Below, piece by piece: positions 42,462 to 51,692 of a stretch of 64,000 nt of DNA. The position numbers and the translations under genes were made by a program. The stretch comes from Ruegeria arenilitoris (lineage in GTDB: Bacteria > Pseudomonadota > Alphaproteobacteria > Rhodobacterales > Rhodobacteraceae). A model generated the notes under the pieces. It saw nothing but the letters and a program-made list of their open reading frames with translations. It did not search any database and was not told where the DNA came from. The stretch spans positions 558,001-622,000 of the forward strand of contig NZ_WPYP01000001.1 of NCBI RefSeq assembly GCF_013030985.1, given 5' to 3'. How positions within the stretch are numbered: the stretch's first letter is position 1; each line of letters starts with the position of its first letter.

Positions 42462-44279
42462 ATGGACCTGCGCAATATCGCAATTATCGCTCACGTGGAC
42501 CACGGTAAAACGACCCTGGTGGATGAGCTGCTCAAACAATCCGGCGCGTTCCGGGAAAATCAAGCCGTGGCCGAGCGTGCCATGGACAGTAACGACCTCG
42601 AACGCGAGCGCGGGATCACCATCCTTGCCAAGGCCACTTCGGTCGAGTGGAAAGGCACGCGCATCAACATCGTCGATACCCCCGGCCACGCTGATTTCGG
42701 CGGTGAGGTCGAGCGGATCCTTAGCATGGTTGACGGCGTGGTCCTGCTGGTCGACGCCGCCGAAGGCCCGATGCCGCAAACCAAGTTTGTGACCTCCAAG
42801 GCGCTGGCGCTGGGTCTGCGTCCGATCGTGGTGCTGAACAAGGTCGACAAGCCTGACGCCGAACCCGACCGCGCGCTGGACGAATGTTTCGACCTGTTCG
42901 CGAACCTTGGTGCGGATGATGACCAGCTTGATTTCCCGGCCATGTACGCCTCGGGCCGTTCGGGCTGGGCCGACATGGAGCTGGACGGCCCCCGCAAGGA
43001 CCTGAGCGCCCTGTTCGACCTGATCGTCGATCACGTCCCTGCCCCCAAACAGGCCGACAAGAAAGACGAGCCCTTCCGGATGCTGGCCACCACACTGGGC
43101 AGCGACCCGTTCATCGGCCGCATCCTGACCGGTCGCGTGGAAAGCGGCACACTGAAAGCTGGCGACAGCCTCAAGGCGCTGTCGCGTGACGGCACGCTGA
43201 TCGAGAACTTCCGCGCCTCGAAAATCCTGGCCTTCCGCGGTCTGGCGCAACAGCCCATCGACGTGGCCGAAGCCGGTGACATCGTCACCATCGCGGGCAT
43301 GAGCAAGGCAACCGTGGCCGACTCGCTGGTGGCACCGCAGGTCGATGAGGCGCTGCCCGCACAGCCCATCGACCCGCCGACCATCACCGTGACCTTCGGC
43401 ATCAACGATTCGCCTCTGGCTGGTCGTGACGGCAAAAAGGTCCAGTCGCGTGTGATCCGCGACCGCCTGATGAAAGAGGCCGAATCCAACGTCGCCATCC
43501 GCATCACCGACACCCCCGGCGGCGAAGCCTTTGAGGTTGCCGGTCGTGGCGAATTGCAGATGGGCGTTCTGATCGAGAACATGCGCCGGGAAGGGTTCGA
43601 ACTCAGCATCTCGCGCCCGCAGGTTCTATTCCGGGATGAGAACGGCCAGCGTATGGAGCCCATCGAAGAGGTCACCATCGATGTGGACGACGAATTCTCG
43701 GGCGCGGTGATCGAAAAAGTCACTGGAGCACGCAAAGGGGAACTGGTCGAGATGCGCCCCGCCGGCGCTGGCAAAACCCGGATCATCGCGCATGTGCCGT
43801 CACGCGGCTTGATCGGGTACCACGGCGAGTTCCTGACCGACACCCGCGGCACCGGCGTGCTGAACCGCGTGTTCCACGGTTGGGCGGCCCACAAAGGCCC
43901 GATCCCGGGCCGTCGTGCAGGCGTTCTGATTTCGATGGAGAATGGTCAGGCCGTTGCCTACGCCCTGTGGAACCTCGAAGAGCGTGGCCGCATGTTTGTT
44001 GGTCCCCAGACCGATGTCTATCAGGGTATGGTGATCGGTGAGCATTCGCGCGACAACGATCTGGAAGTGAACCCTCTCAAGGGTAAAAAGCTGACCAACG
44101 TGCGCGCCAGCGGCTCTGACGATGCGGTCCGGTTGACGCCCCATGTTCAATTTTCGCTGGAAGAAGCCATCGCGTATATCGACGATGACGAATTGGTCGA
44201 GGTGACACCGAACGCCGTGCGTCTGCGCAAACGCTTCCTGGATCCGCACGAACGCAAACGCATGGCAAAATCTGCCTAA
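42462..44279 (+). CDS. typA: Ribosome-associated GTPase TypA/BipA
   Basis: A 605-aa translational GTPase with G1 [10 protein letters not shown]2 ERGITI, G3 [13 protein letters not shown] and G4 LNKVDKPDA, followed by EF-G-like domains II, III and V and the BipA-specific C-terminal domain ([35 protein letters not shown]). It acts on the ribosome under stress and in cold adaptation. Length and order are standard. Confidence 0.97.
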   Translation: MDLRNIAIIAHVDHGKTTLVDELLKQSGAFRENQAVAERAMDSNDLERERGITILAKATSVEWKGTRINIVDTPGHADFGGEVERILSMVDGVVLLVDAAEGPMPQTKFVTSKALALGLRPIVVLNKVDKPDAEPDRALDECFDLFANLGADDDQLDFPAMYASGRSGWADMELDGPRKDLSALFDLIVDHVPAPKQADKKDEPFRMLATTLGSDPFIGRILTGRVESGTLKAGDSLKALSRDGTLIENFRASKILAFRGLAQQPIDVAEAGDIVTIAGMSKATVADSLVAPQVDEALPAQPIDPPTITVTFGINDSPLAGRDGKKVQSRVIRDRLMKEAESNVAIRITDTPGGEAFEVAGRGELQMGVLIENMRREGFELSISRPQVLFRDENGQRMEPIEEVTIDVDDEFSGAVIEKVTGARKGELVEMRPAGAGKTRIIAHVPSRGLIGYHGEFLTDTRGTGVLNRVFHGWAAHKGPIPGRRAGVLISMENGQAVAYALWNLEERGRMFVGPQTDVYQGMVIGEHSRDNDLEVNPLKGKKLTNVRASGSDDAVRLTPHVQFSLEEAIAYIDDDELVEVTPNAVRLRKRFLDPHERKRMAKSA

Positions 44280-44281
44280 GG

Positions 44282-44327
44282 TTGACAGTACTGTCGTTCA
44301 CAAATGTGAAACAATACTACAGTAGTG
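44282..44327. promoter_or_regulatory. Cluster of three adjacent palindromes after typA
   Basis: GACAGTACTGTC (44284-44295), TTCACA-AA-TGTGAA (44298-44311) and ACTAC-A-GTAGT (near 44317-44327) follow each other within 45 bp. TTGACA at 44282 could be a -35. The purpose is unknown; an operator cluster or a short transcript ending at the 44366 terminator are options. Confidence 0.35.
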
Positions 44328-44365
44328 GCAGTTTTGCATCCATAACAGACCCATTAAGTTCTAAA

Positions 44366-44396
44366 AAGCCCGCCAATTTGGCGGGCTTACTTTTTG
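44366..44396 (+). terminator. Rho-independent terminator downstream of typA
   Basis: The stem AAGCCCGCC/GGCGGGCTT with a 5-nt loop, followed by ACTTTTTG. Confidence 0.8.
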
Positions 44397-44579
44397 TTTT
44401 AAAGCTCATTTCAACCTTAGAGTGTATTCCATGATTCCGCTCCACTCACGCTCCTCTTGAAATTGTGTCCAAAAACGGATGTAATCAAGGAATAAGTGTG
44501 GCACGATAGTATTACATAAGCCATGTGTGTCCGCAGTTGGTGCGGCAAAATGTGTAACGAGTTTTGAAGGAGTGGCGCC

Positions 44580-45626
44580 ATGCGCGTGAAGTCTCGACTA
44601 TTGTCTATTGTATTTGTCTCAGCAACATTCCCACTGATCACACCCAGTGCGGCGCTAGCAGAAAGATGTAACATCAATACGGCTCGGCAGTCGGTGTCGA
44701 CCGAAACTCTGTGTGCCTGCACGGTCGTCGATACCCGGATGTTGCGCTACATTCAGCGACGCGCTGATTTCGAAGATATCCTGGCGCGAACTCTGGAAAG
44801 TTGCCCACCATTTGCTGCGGTTCTGACTGACCTGCCAACAGCGACAGCAGCTGCAACGGCGCGCGATGGTGAGGATGCTAACTCTGGTTTCGCGGGTACG
44901 TCCAGCGGCAGCAATGGTAGCCCAACTTCCACTGGCAGTGACGGCGGCGACGACGGTGGTGACAACGGCGACGACGGTGGCGACAACGGTGGTGACGGTG
45001 GCGACAACGGCGGCGGCGGCGGAAACGGCGGTGGCGGGTCCGGTCCCGGCGGCGGCGGCAACAACGGCAGCGGCGGCAACGACGGCAACGGCAACGGCGG
45101 CAACAATGGCGACGGTGGCAACTCCGGCGACGGCAACGGCGGCAACAACGGTGGCGGCGGTAACGACGGCAACGGCAACGGCGGCAATAACGGTGGCGGC
45201 GGTAACGACGGCAACGGCAACGGCGGCAACAATGGCGACGGTGGCAACTCCGGCGACGGCAACGGCGGCAACAACGGTGGCGGCGGTAACGACGGCAACG
45301 GCAACGGCGGCAACAACGGAGACGGCGGCAATTCCGGCGACGGTAACGGCGGCAATAACGGCAGCGGCGGTAATTCCGGGAGCGGCAACGGCGGCAATAA
45401 CGGCGGCAGCGGAAACTCCGGCAGCGGCAACGGCGGCAACAACGGCGACGGAAGCGGCGGGAACTCCGGCGGTGCTGGCAGTGGCGGCGGCGGAAGCGAC
45501 GGCGGTAACGGCGGAGGCGCCGGAGCTGGCGGCGGCAGCGGCGGTGGTAGCGCTGGTGGCGCCGGAGCTGGCGGTGGTGCCGGCGGCGGCAATGCCGGTG
45601 GCGCCGGAGCTGGCGGTACGTTCTAA
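44580..45626 (+). CDS. Secreted glycine/asparagine-rich repeat protein
   Basis: A 348-aa protein. A strong Shine-Dalgarno (GAAGGAG) precedes a signal peptide (IVFVSATFPLITPSAALA) and a small N-terminal domain of about 65 residues with four cysteines (RCNIN, LCACTV, SCPPF). From residue about 110 it is almost only Gly, Asn, Asp and Ser. A 14-residue unit (NGGNNGDGGNSGDG and close variants) is repeated about nine times between 45093 and 45470. Such sequences form flexible stalks or calcium-binding, surface or extracellular material. A LapG-like protease gene faces it downstream. Confidence 0.7.
   Translation: MRVKSRLLSIVFVSATFPLITPSAALAERCNINTARQSVSTETLCACTVVDTRMLRYIQRRADFEDILARTLESCPPFAAVLTDLPTATAAATARDGEDANSGFAGTSSGSNGSPTSTGSDGGDDGGDNGDDGGDNGGDGGDNGGGGGNGGGGSGPGGGGNNGSGGNDGNGNGGNNGDGGNSGDGNGGNNGGGGNDGNGNGGNNGGGGNDGNGNGGNNGDGGNSGDGNGGNNGGGGNDGNGNGGNNGDGGNSGDGNGGNNGSGGNSGSGNGGNNGGSGNSGSGNGGNNGDGSGGNSGGAGSGGGGSDGGNGGGAGAGGGSGGGSAGGAGAGGGAGGGNAGGAGAGGTF
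45093..45470 (+). repeat. 42-bp tandem repeat array (about nine units)
   Basis: Imperfect 42-bp units encode the 14-residue Gly/Asn repeat. Copy number is likely to vary between strains by slippage. Long open frames on the other strand here (Pro- or Ala-rich) are by-products. Confidence 0.8.
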
Positions 45627-45695
45627 GTGAAAGGTTGTGGATTTGCGCCATAAAAAATGGCGCAGCCCAAGCCCGACGAACAAAGCCTTGAATGC

Positions 45696-45725
45696 AAAAA
45701 GGGCGACGCTTGTGTCGCCCTTTCT
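45696..45725. terminator. Bidirectional terminator between the repeat protein and the protease gene
   Basis: The stem AGGGCGAC/GTCGCCCT with loop GCTTGT, A-run on the left and TTTC on the right. Confidence 0.75.
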
Positions 45726-45761
45726 CTCACCTCAATAACCCGATTGTTCAGCAGGAATGCA

Positions 45762-46385
45762 TCAACTCCGGCTGTAAACTCCAACCCAACCACTGGGTTT
45801 CCGCGGGTTTTGCATCCGAAGGAACAAATAATGCGTTGCCGACCATGGTTTGATCTGATTGGTCAGGTTGTCCAAAACCAGGTCGCCAGCTGCCGAGCGG
45901 TACACGAGCACAGCATGCGAATTGCGCTGCGTATCCAAAACCGTAGCAATCAGCAGTTTGCTGGGGTCGACCCCGGCGCGAATAAGGTCTCGTTTCTTCA
46001 GCAGAGCGAAATCTTCACAATCCCCACCCCGAGACGTCGGCAATGCCCATCTTTCAGCGGTCCGGTATTGAGAAAGATCCGTAACCGAACGCGTTGTTGC
46101 GTTGACCTGACGATTGACCCGCTCGATTATCTGCATTTCCTTCTGCCTGGACATAGACGCGGCCGCCTTGCCGGAACAAGCCCAGCTGTATTGGCGGCAC
46201 AATTGACGCGCGCCCGAAGGTGGCGGCGAAGCGGCTACGGTCTTGAGAAAGCTACCTTCGCTTGCACCGGCAGCAGTTCCTGCGGCCAAAGCGCTTACCG
46301 CCAACGCGGTGACTGCGAACAGTTGACCCACAGATGAGGCCAACCGCGAAATAACGGCTCTGTATTCAGTGCTCAACGGTTTCAT
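45762..46385 (-). CDS. LapG-like transglutaminase-type cysteine protease (BTLCP family)
   Basis: A 207-aa periplasmic protease. Start set at 46385 (MKPLSTEYRAV), with GAGGAA five bases upstream. After a signal/anchor (VTALAVSALAAGTAAGA) comes the papain-like catalytic triad of the DUF920/BTLCP family: Cys in RGGDCEDFALLKK, His in RNSHAVLVYRS and Asp in LVLDNLTNQI. LapG members cleave large adhesins at an N-terminal Ala-Ala site and are controlled by c-di-GMP via LapD. Neither LapD nor a classical LapA is next to it; the converging repeat protein is a speculative substrate. Confidence 0.85.
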   Translation of the reverse strand: MKPLSTEYRAVISRLASSVGQLFAVTALAVSALAAGTAAGASEGSFLKTVAASPPPSGARQLCRQYSWACSGKAAASMSRQKEMQIIERVNRQVNATTRSVTDLSQYRTAERWALPTSRGGDCEDFALLKKRDLIRAGVDPSKLLIATVLDTQRNSHAVLVYRSAAGDLVLDNLTNQIKPWSATHYLFLRMQNPRKPSGWVGVYSRS

Positions 46386-46740
46386 GCCTGTTCCTCGATC
46401 CATTTCCATCCATGCGACTGCTGGAAACGGGACCGTAGATTGTTTTGCTAACTATCAGTGCACGGGGCCGTTTGCGCAATCTGCAGCGAGGTTGCAAGGG
46501 AAAAGAGGCGGAAATTCGTTCCGCATTTTGACCATTTCGGGCAAGAATTGAGAGAATTTGGCCACAATCTAAGGGTGACCTTACGTAAGTTTTTCACCCG
46601 GCATCCGCGATAAGCGCTTGAAAAGCTTACCAGCAAACTGAACAAAAAAAAGAAAGGCGGCCATACAGGCCGCCTTATTTCAGCGTTGGCTGAAATCCGC
46701 TCAATTGGTTGGAATCTGGCTTAAGTTTGCCAAGGTGATT
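46386..46740. other. Intergenic region with one terminator
   Basis: 355 bp without a supported gene. It holds the protease gene promoter, a small hairpin (GCGGAA/TTCCGC near 46512-46528) and the terminator described at 46642. Confidence 0.5.
46642..46676 (-). terminator. Terminator of the alaS-DUF1330 transcript
   Basis: The stem AAGGCGGCC/GGCCGCCTT followed on the minus strand by TTCTTTTTTTT. Confidence 0.82.
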
Positions 46741-47028
46741 CTAGTCGGTGATCTCTACAACGACCAATTCACGCTCGCTTGCGCCGCGCGCGTGGTCCAA
46801 TGCTGCCTGATATTCGGGGGATTCGTAGCACTCAACCGCAGCCTCAACCGAAGGGAAGCGAGCCACGACGTTGCGGGGCCGCTCTTTCCCTTCAAGTTGC
46901 ACATAGCGTGCGGCACGGGCGATGAACTCGCCCCCGTGCTTGGCGATGGCAGGGCCCGCCAGCTCGGCATATTTTCCATAGGCCTCAGCGTCGGTCACGG
47001 TGACATGGGCAATCCAGAGTGCAGGCAT
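46741..47028 (-). CDS. DUF1330 family protein
   Basis: A 95-aa dimeric alpha/beta-barrel (ferredoxin-like) protein of the DUF1330 family. Start at 47028 with GGGAGGATAAC upstream; the longer frame only shadows alaS. Typical features are WIAHVTVTDAEAYGKYAELAGPAI, HGGEFIARA and PEYQAALDHARGASERELVVVE. No enzymatic function is established. It begins one base after the alaS stop, so it is cotranscribed. Confidence 0.88.
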   Translation of the reverse strand: MPALWIAHVTVTDAEAYGKYAELAGPAIAKHGGEFIARAARYVQLEGKERPRNVVARFPSVEAAVECYESPEYQAALDHARGASERELVVVEITD

Positions 47029-47029
47029 G

Positions 47030-49699
47030 TTATCCTCCCAATACTTGCTCAGCGGCTTTGATCGCCGCGTCGGAATTCGAGGCATCACGGCCGCCGCCCT
47101 GCGCCATATCGGGGCGTCCGCCGCCGCCTTTGCCACCCAGCTCGACCACTGCGGCCCGAACCAGATCAACAGCCGAGACCTTGTCCGTCAGGTCCGAGGT
47201 CACACCAGCCGCAACGGCCGCCTTGCCACCCGCATCGGCGATAAGCAGCACAGCGCCCGAGCCCATCCGGCTTTTGTGTTCGTCGATCAACGCGGGCAGG
47301 TCTTTGCCCGAAACGCCGCTCAACGCCTGCGCCAGGAAGGGCACCCCGTTCACGTCGCGGGCCTCGGCTCCGCACTGCCCCGAGCCGCCCGCCATCGCCA
47401 GATCACGGCGCAGCTGAGCAACTTCGTTTTGCAAGGCCTTGCGCTCATCCAGCAGTGACTTGACCCGGTTGACCACATCGTCGGGCTGCGCTTTCAGTTC
47501 CGATGCGATTTGACCAAGCCGTTGATCTTGTGCCGAAAGATGGCGGAAAGCCTCATCTCCGGTCAGCGCTTCGATCCTGCGCACACCGGCACTGCTGGCG
47601 CTGTCACCCAGCACGACAAAGGTGCCGATATCCCCGGTTTGACGTACGTGGGTCCCACCGCACAGTTCGATCGACCATGTTTCGCCGTCATGTCCTTTAC
47701 CAGTCGGGGCCTTGCCCATCGATACAACGCGAACCTCGTCGCCGTATTTCTCACCAAACAGCGCCTGAGCCCCCAGTTCCCGCGCATCGTCCGGCGTCAT
47801 GATCCGGGTCTCAACGGTCGAGTTCTGGCGGATGAAGTCATTCACATCGCGTTCGACCTTCTGGATTTCCCCGGGGCTCAGTGCTTTGGAGTGGCTGAAG
47901 TCGAACCGCAGCCGGTCCGATGCGTTCAGAGACCCGCGTTGTGCCACGTGATCACCCAGCGTTTCGCGCAGCGCCTCATGCAGCAGGTGAGTGGCCGAGT
48001 GGTTGGCCCGGATCGCGGTGCGGCGTGCGTGATCGACCGCAAGCTCGACCGAGTCGCCCTTCGACAACGCACCCTGGCTGACCGTCACCCGATGCGCATA
48101 GACCTTGCCTTCGGCAAATTTGCGCGTGTCTTCAACCTGCGCCACATCCTGCATGTTATCGAGACGCCGGATTTCACCGGTATCGCCGACCTGACCACCG
48201 GCCTCGCCATAGAAAGGCGTCTGATTGACGACAACCCAGCCGGTTCCACCCTGTTCGATCTTGTCGACGAGTGCACCGTCAACAACCAGTGCGGCCACCT
48301 GCCCTTCGGCTTTCTCGGTATCGTAACCAAGAAAATCCGTGGCCCCAGCCTGATCCAGAACGTCGAACCAAATGGCCTGATCCGCGGCCTCACCCGACCC
48401 GGCCCATGCGGCGCGGGCCTTGGCCTTTTGTTCGGCCATGGCAGCATCGAAACCATCCGTATCTACCGTCAGGCCTTTTTCGCGCAGCGCGTCCTGCGTC
48501 AAGTCCAGCGGGAAACCGTACGTGTCATACAGCTTGAACGCCGCATCACCAGACAGAGCTGCTCCTTCGGACAGGCCCGCAACCTCGTCATCCAGCAGCT
48601 TCAGGCCGCGATCCAAGGTCTGTTTGAAGCGTGTTTCTTCCAGCAACAGCGTTTCTTCGATCAGCGGCTGCGCCTGGCCCAGTTCCGAATACTGTGCGCC
48701 CATCAGTTGCACCAGCGTCGGCACCAGACGGTGCATGACCGGATCTTTCGCCCCCAGCAAATGCGCGTGTCGCATGGCCCGGCGCATGATCCGGCGCAGC
48801 ACGTAACCGCGCCCGTCATTGCTGGGCATCACGCCATCCGCAATCAGGAACGAGGTCGAACGCAGGTGGTCTGCGATGACGCGGTGATGGACGTTCTGGT
48901 CCCCATAAGGATCGACCCCGGTCGCATCCGCCGACGCCTCGATCAGAGTCTTGAACAGATCGGTGTCATAGTTGTCATGGCTGCCCTGCAGCAGCGCGCC
49001 AATCCGCTCCAACCCCATGCCGGTGTCGATCGACTGCATGTCGAGTTCGACCATCGAGCCGTCTTCGAATTGCTCGTTCTGCATGAAAACGATGTTCCAG
49101 ATTTCGATGAACCGGTCGCCATCTTCCTCGGCCGAACCCGGAGGGCCGCCCCAGATGTGATCACCGTGGTCATAGAAAATCTCGGTGCAGGGGCCACAGG
49201 GGCCGGTTGGCCCCATCTGCCAGAAATTGTCGTTGGTGGCGATGCGAATGATCCGGTCTTCGGGGACGCCGACCTTTTTCCATATCTCAAAAGCCTCATC
49301 ATCGGTGTGATACACCGTGGTCAGCAGGCGGTTCTTGTCGACGCCGAATTCCTTGGTGATCAGTTCCCAGGCAAAGGGGATCGCGTCTTGCTTGAAGTAA
49401 TTCCCGAACGAGAAGTTCCCCAGCATCTCAAAGAACGTATGGTGCCGTGCGGTGTATCCGACATTGTCCAGATCGTTGTGTTTACCTCCGGCACGCACAC
49501 ATTTCTGCGCCGTGGTCGCACGCTGATAATCGCGGGTTTCCACGCCCGTAAACAGATTTTTGAACTGCACCATGCCCGAGTTTACGAACATCAGCGTCGG
49601 GTCATTGCGCGGGACCAGAGGGCTGGATGCCACCACCTCATGCCCTTGTTTGGCAAAGTAGTTCAGAAAGGTCGATCGGATATCGTTCAGCGTGGGCAT
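47030..49699 (-). CDS. alaS: Alanyl-tRNA synthetase
   Basis: An 889-aa class II synthetase. The N-terminal [18 protein letters not shown] and class II motifs ([32 protein letters not shown]) are followed by the tRNA-recognition region, then the editing domain with [12 protein letters not shown] and the zinc site around [14 protein letters not shown], then the C-Ala dimerisation domain ([35 protein letters not shown]). Full length. Transcribed from the recA side. Confidence 0.98.
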   Translation of the reverse strand: MPTLNDIRSTFLNYFAKQGHEVVASSPLVPRNDPTLMFVNSGMVQFKNLFTGVETRDYQRATTAQKCVRAGGKHNDLDNVGYTARHHTFFEMLGNFSFGNYFKQDAIPFAWELITKEFGVDKNRLLTTVYHTDDEAFEIWKKVGVPEDRIIRIATNDNFWQMGPTGPCGPCTEIFYDHGDHIWGGPPGSAEEDGDRFIEIWNIVFMQNEQFEDGSMVELDMQSIDTGMGLERIGALLQGSHDNYDTDLFKTLIEASADATGVDPYGDQNVHHRVIADHLRSTSFLIADGVMPSNDGRGYVLRRIMRRAMRHAHLLGAKDPVMHRLVPTLVQLMGAQYSELGQAQPLIEETLLLEETRFKQTLDRGLKLLDDEVAGLSEGAALSGDAAFKLYDTYGFPLDLTQDALREKGLTVDTDGFDAAMAEQKAKARAAWAGSGEAADQAIWFDVLDQAGATDFLGYDTEKAEGQVAALVVDGALVDKIEQGGTGWVVVNQTPFYGEAGGQVGDTGEIRRLDNMQDVAQVEDTRKFAEGKVYAHRVTVSQGALSKGDSVELAVDHARRTAIRANHSATHLLHEALRETLGDHVAQRGSLNASDRLRFDFSHSKALSPGEIQKVERDVNDFIRQNSTVETRIMTPDDARELGAQALFGEKYGDEVRVVSMGKAPTGKGHDGETWSIELCGGTHVRQTGDIGTFVVLGDSASSAGVRRIEALTGDEAFRHLSAQDQRLGQIASELKAQPDDVVNRVKSLLDERKALQNEVAQLRRDLAMAGGSGQCGAEARDVNGVPFLAQALSGVSGKDLPALIDEHKSRMGSGAVLLIADAGGKAAVAAGVTSDLTDKVSAVDLVRAAVVELGGKGGGGRPDMAQGGGRDASNSDAAIKAAEQVLGG

Positions 49700-49791
49700 A
49701 AGCTTCTCTCAGCGCGCAATCATATTGTGTTGAAACGGGTTTATCGCCGTCCCTGCGGATAGTCCACAGCATTGGAGGCGCCGAACGAAAC

Positions 49792-49814
49792 AAGGCGGCC
49801 CAGAGGACCGCCTT
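49792..49814 (-). terminator. Terminator of recA
   Basis: The inverted repeat AAGGCGG/CCGCCTT 25 bp beyond the recA stop, followed on the minus strand by GTTTCGTTC; the T-run is imperfect. Confidence 0.6.
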
Positions 49815-49838
49815 GCACTCAGAATTCTTCCGATGGCT

Positions 49839-50906
49839 TTAGGCTTCGAGGATATCGTCATCCTCGGCAGCCCCCGGCGGCATGTCGAATTCCAGCCCGT
49901 GCGCGGCACGAATCTTGTCTTCGATCTCAAGCGCGGTGCGACTGTTGTCGCGCAGGTACTGTTTGGCATTCTCACGCCCCTGCCCGATCCGCTCGTCACC
50001 ATAGCTGAACCACGAGCCCGACTTCTCGACCACTCCGGCCTTGACGCCCAGATCCAGCAATTCGCCCATCTTGCTGATGCCTTCGCCATACATGATGTCG
50101 AATTCCACCTGCTTGAACGGCGGTGCCACCTTGTTCTTGACGACCTTGACGCGGGTCTGGTTGCCGACCACCTCATCGCGGTCCTTGATCGCGCCGATCC
50201 GGCGAATGTCCAGACGGACCGAGCTGTAGAATTTCAGCGCATTACCACCGGTCGTGGTTTCCGGGCTGCCGAACATCACGCCGATCTTCATCCGAATCTG
50301 GTTGATGAAAATCACCATGCAGTTCGAACGGCTGATCGAGCCGGTCAGCTTACGCATCGCCTGGCTCATCAGGCGGGCCTGCACGCCAACGTTGCTGTCA
50401 CCCATGTCGCCTTCCAACTCGGATTTCGGCGTCAGCGCCGCCACCGAGTCAACCACGACCATGTTCACCGCACCCGACCGCACCAGCGTGTCGGTGATCT
50501 CCAGTGCCTGTTCGCCGGTATCGGGCTGCGAGATCAACAGTTCATCCAAATCGACACCCAGCTTGCGGGCATATTGCGGGTCCAGCGCATGTTCCGCGTC
50601 AACGAACGCGCAGACACCGCCACGTTTCTGCTGTTCGGCAATACAATGCAGCGTCAGCGTCGTCTTGCCCGAGCTTTCCGGGCCGTAAATTTCGACAATC
50701 CGGCCCATCGGCAGACCGCCGATCCCCAGCGCGATGTCCAGACCCAGTGAACCGGTCGAGCTGGCATCGATGTCCTGCTTGGCATCCTCGCCCAGCTTCA
50801 TGATCGAGCCCTTGCCGAACTGCCGTTCAATCTGCGCCAATGCGCTGTCGAGCGCCTTTTGCTTGTCTGCGTTTTTCTTGTCGCTCATCGTCAGAAGATC
50901 CGCCAT
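49839..50906 (-). CDS. recA: Recombinase RecA
   Basis: A 355-aa protein that forms filaments on single-stranded DNA for strand exchange and induces LexA cleavage. Start chosen at 50906 ([17 protein letters not shown]), preceded by AGGACA; the frame continues upstream through the promoter without support, and 50888 is a second option. Motifs are Walker [34 protein letters not shown], loop L2 [17 protein letters not shown] and the acidic C-terminus [10 protein letters not shown]. An SOS box lies 56 bp upstream. Confidence 0.97.
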   Translation of the reverse strand: MADLLTMSDKKNADKQKALDSALAQIERQFGKGSIMKLGEDAKQDIDASSTGSLGLDIALGIGGLPMGRIVEIYGPESSGKTTLTLHCIAEQQKRGGVCAFVDAEHALDPQYARKLGVDLDELLISQPDTGEQALEITDTLVRSGAVNMVVVDSVAALTPKSELEGDMGDSNVGVQARLMSQAMRKLTGSISRSNCMVIFINQIRMKIGVMFGSPETTTGGNALKFYSSVRLDIRRIGAIKDRDEVVGNQTRVKVVKNKVAPPFKQVEFDIMYGEGISKMGELLDLGVKAGVVEKSGSWFSYGDERIGQGRENAKQYLRDNSRTALEIEDKIRAAHGLEFDMPPGAAEDDDILEA

Positions 50907-50961
50907 TGTCCTGTCGCCTTCCCTTTTGTCACACCCTTGAACGGGCGGCAATCGCTGCTTT

Positions 50962-50976
50962 GTTCGCCTCTTGTTC
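50962..50976. promoter_or_regulatory. SOS box (LexA operator) of recA
   Basis: GTTC-GCCTCTT-GTTC matches exactly the direct-repeat GTTC-N7-GTTC operator of alphaproteobacterial LexA. It is located 56-70 bp upstream of the recA start. No other copy was noticed in the window. Confidence 0.78.
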
Positions 50977-51098
50977 CTTATGAGACCAAAAAGAGAACAT
51001 TTCAACTAAAACTTACAATACTTACTGTTCAGCAATTGTGTTAAAGAGTCGTTTACGCCAATCTGCGACAGTAACAAAGATTGACGAAGGGCGACTAA

Positions 51099-51692
51099 AT
51101 GCTTGTTTTCTATAAGGAACGCCTTGCGTTTCTGGCCGTTCCCAAAACAGGCAGCACGGCATATCACACCGCCCTGCGTGACCGCGCAGACTTTTTCGTG
51201 ACCGGCCCGCCGGATCTGAAACACGCCCCCGTGCGGCGCTATGATCGCTTTTTTCAGAACATCTTTCGGAAAATGTACGACACCGAGATGGAAATCATGG
51301 CGGTCGTACGCGAACCCATCGATTGGCTGGGCAGCTGGTACAAGTTCCGCAGCCGGGAGGACCGGATCGGACATCCGCATTCCACCCGCGACCTCAGCTT
51401 TGATGAGTTTGTGCAAGCCTATATGCAAAGTCCCCGCCCCGAATTTGCCGATGTCGGCAACCAGAGCCAGTTTTTTCGCACCCGAAGCAACGGTTTTGGT
51501 GCCAGCCACATCTTTAAATATGAAAACCAGGACAAGATTCTGGATTTCCTGCAAGACCGGCTGAATATGCAGATCGACTTGAAACGGGAAAACGTCTCAC
51601 CCCATCGCGAGTTGATCCTGACGCCCGAGACGGACCGCAGGTTCCGCAAACGGCACACGGCTGAGTTCGCCTGCCATGACGCGGCGCTTTAG
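51099..51692 (+). CDS. Sulfotransferase-family protein
   Basis: A 197-aa protein with the two PAPS-binding signatures of sulfotransferases: the 5'-phosphosulfate loop FLAVPKTGSTAYHTAL at the N-terminus and the 3'-phosphate site VREPIDWLGSWYKFRSR. The rest is short compared with typical enzymes (250-300 aa) but ends normally. The acceptor is unknown; relatives sulfate carbohydrates. Its stop overlaps the stop of cckA by 4 bp in convergent orientation. Confidence 0.8.
   Translation: MLVFYKERLAFLAVPKTGSTAYHTALRDRADFFVTGPPDLKHAPVRRYDRFFQNIFRKMYDTEMEIMAVVREPIDWLGSWYKFRSREDRIGHPHSTRDLSFDEFVQAYMQSPRPEFADVGNQSQFFRTRSNGFGASHIFKYENQDKILDFLQDRLNMQIDLKRENVSPHRELILTPETDRRFRKRHTAEFACHDAAL

Noticed and set aside
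45093..45470. Regular repeats considered as a CRISPR array
   Set aside because: The units are contiguous, without unique spacers, and encode an in-frame peptide; no cas genes are in the window.
44655..45683. Long Pro-, Ala/Val- and Arg-rich open frames over the glycine-rich repeat gene
   Set aside because: They are translations of the 42-bp repeats in other frames or strands; only the plus-strand frame has a ribosome binding site and a signal peptide.
47510..49762. A 750-codon open frame antisense to alaS
   Set aside because: It follows the third-position bias of alaS, has no Shine-Dalgarno and no recognisable protein features; a by-product of high-GC coding DNA.
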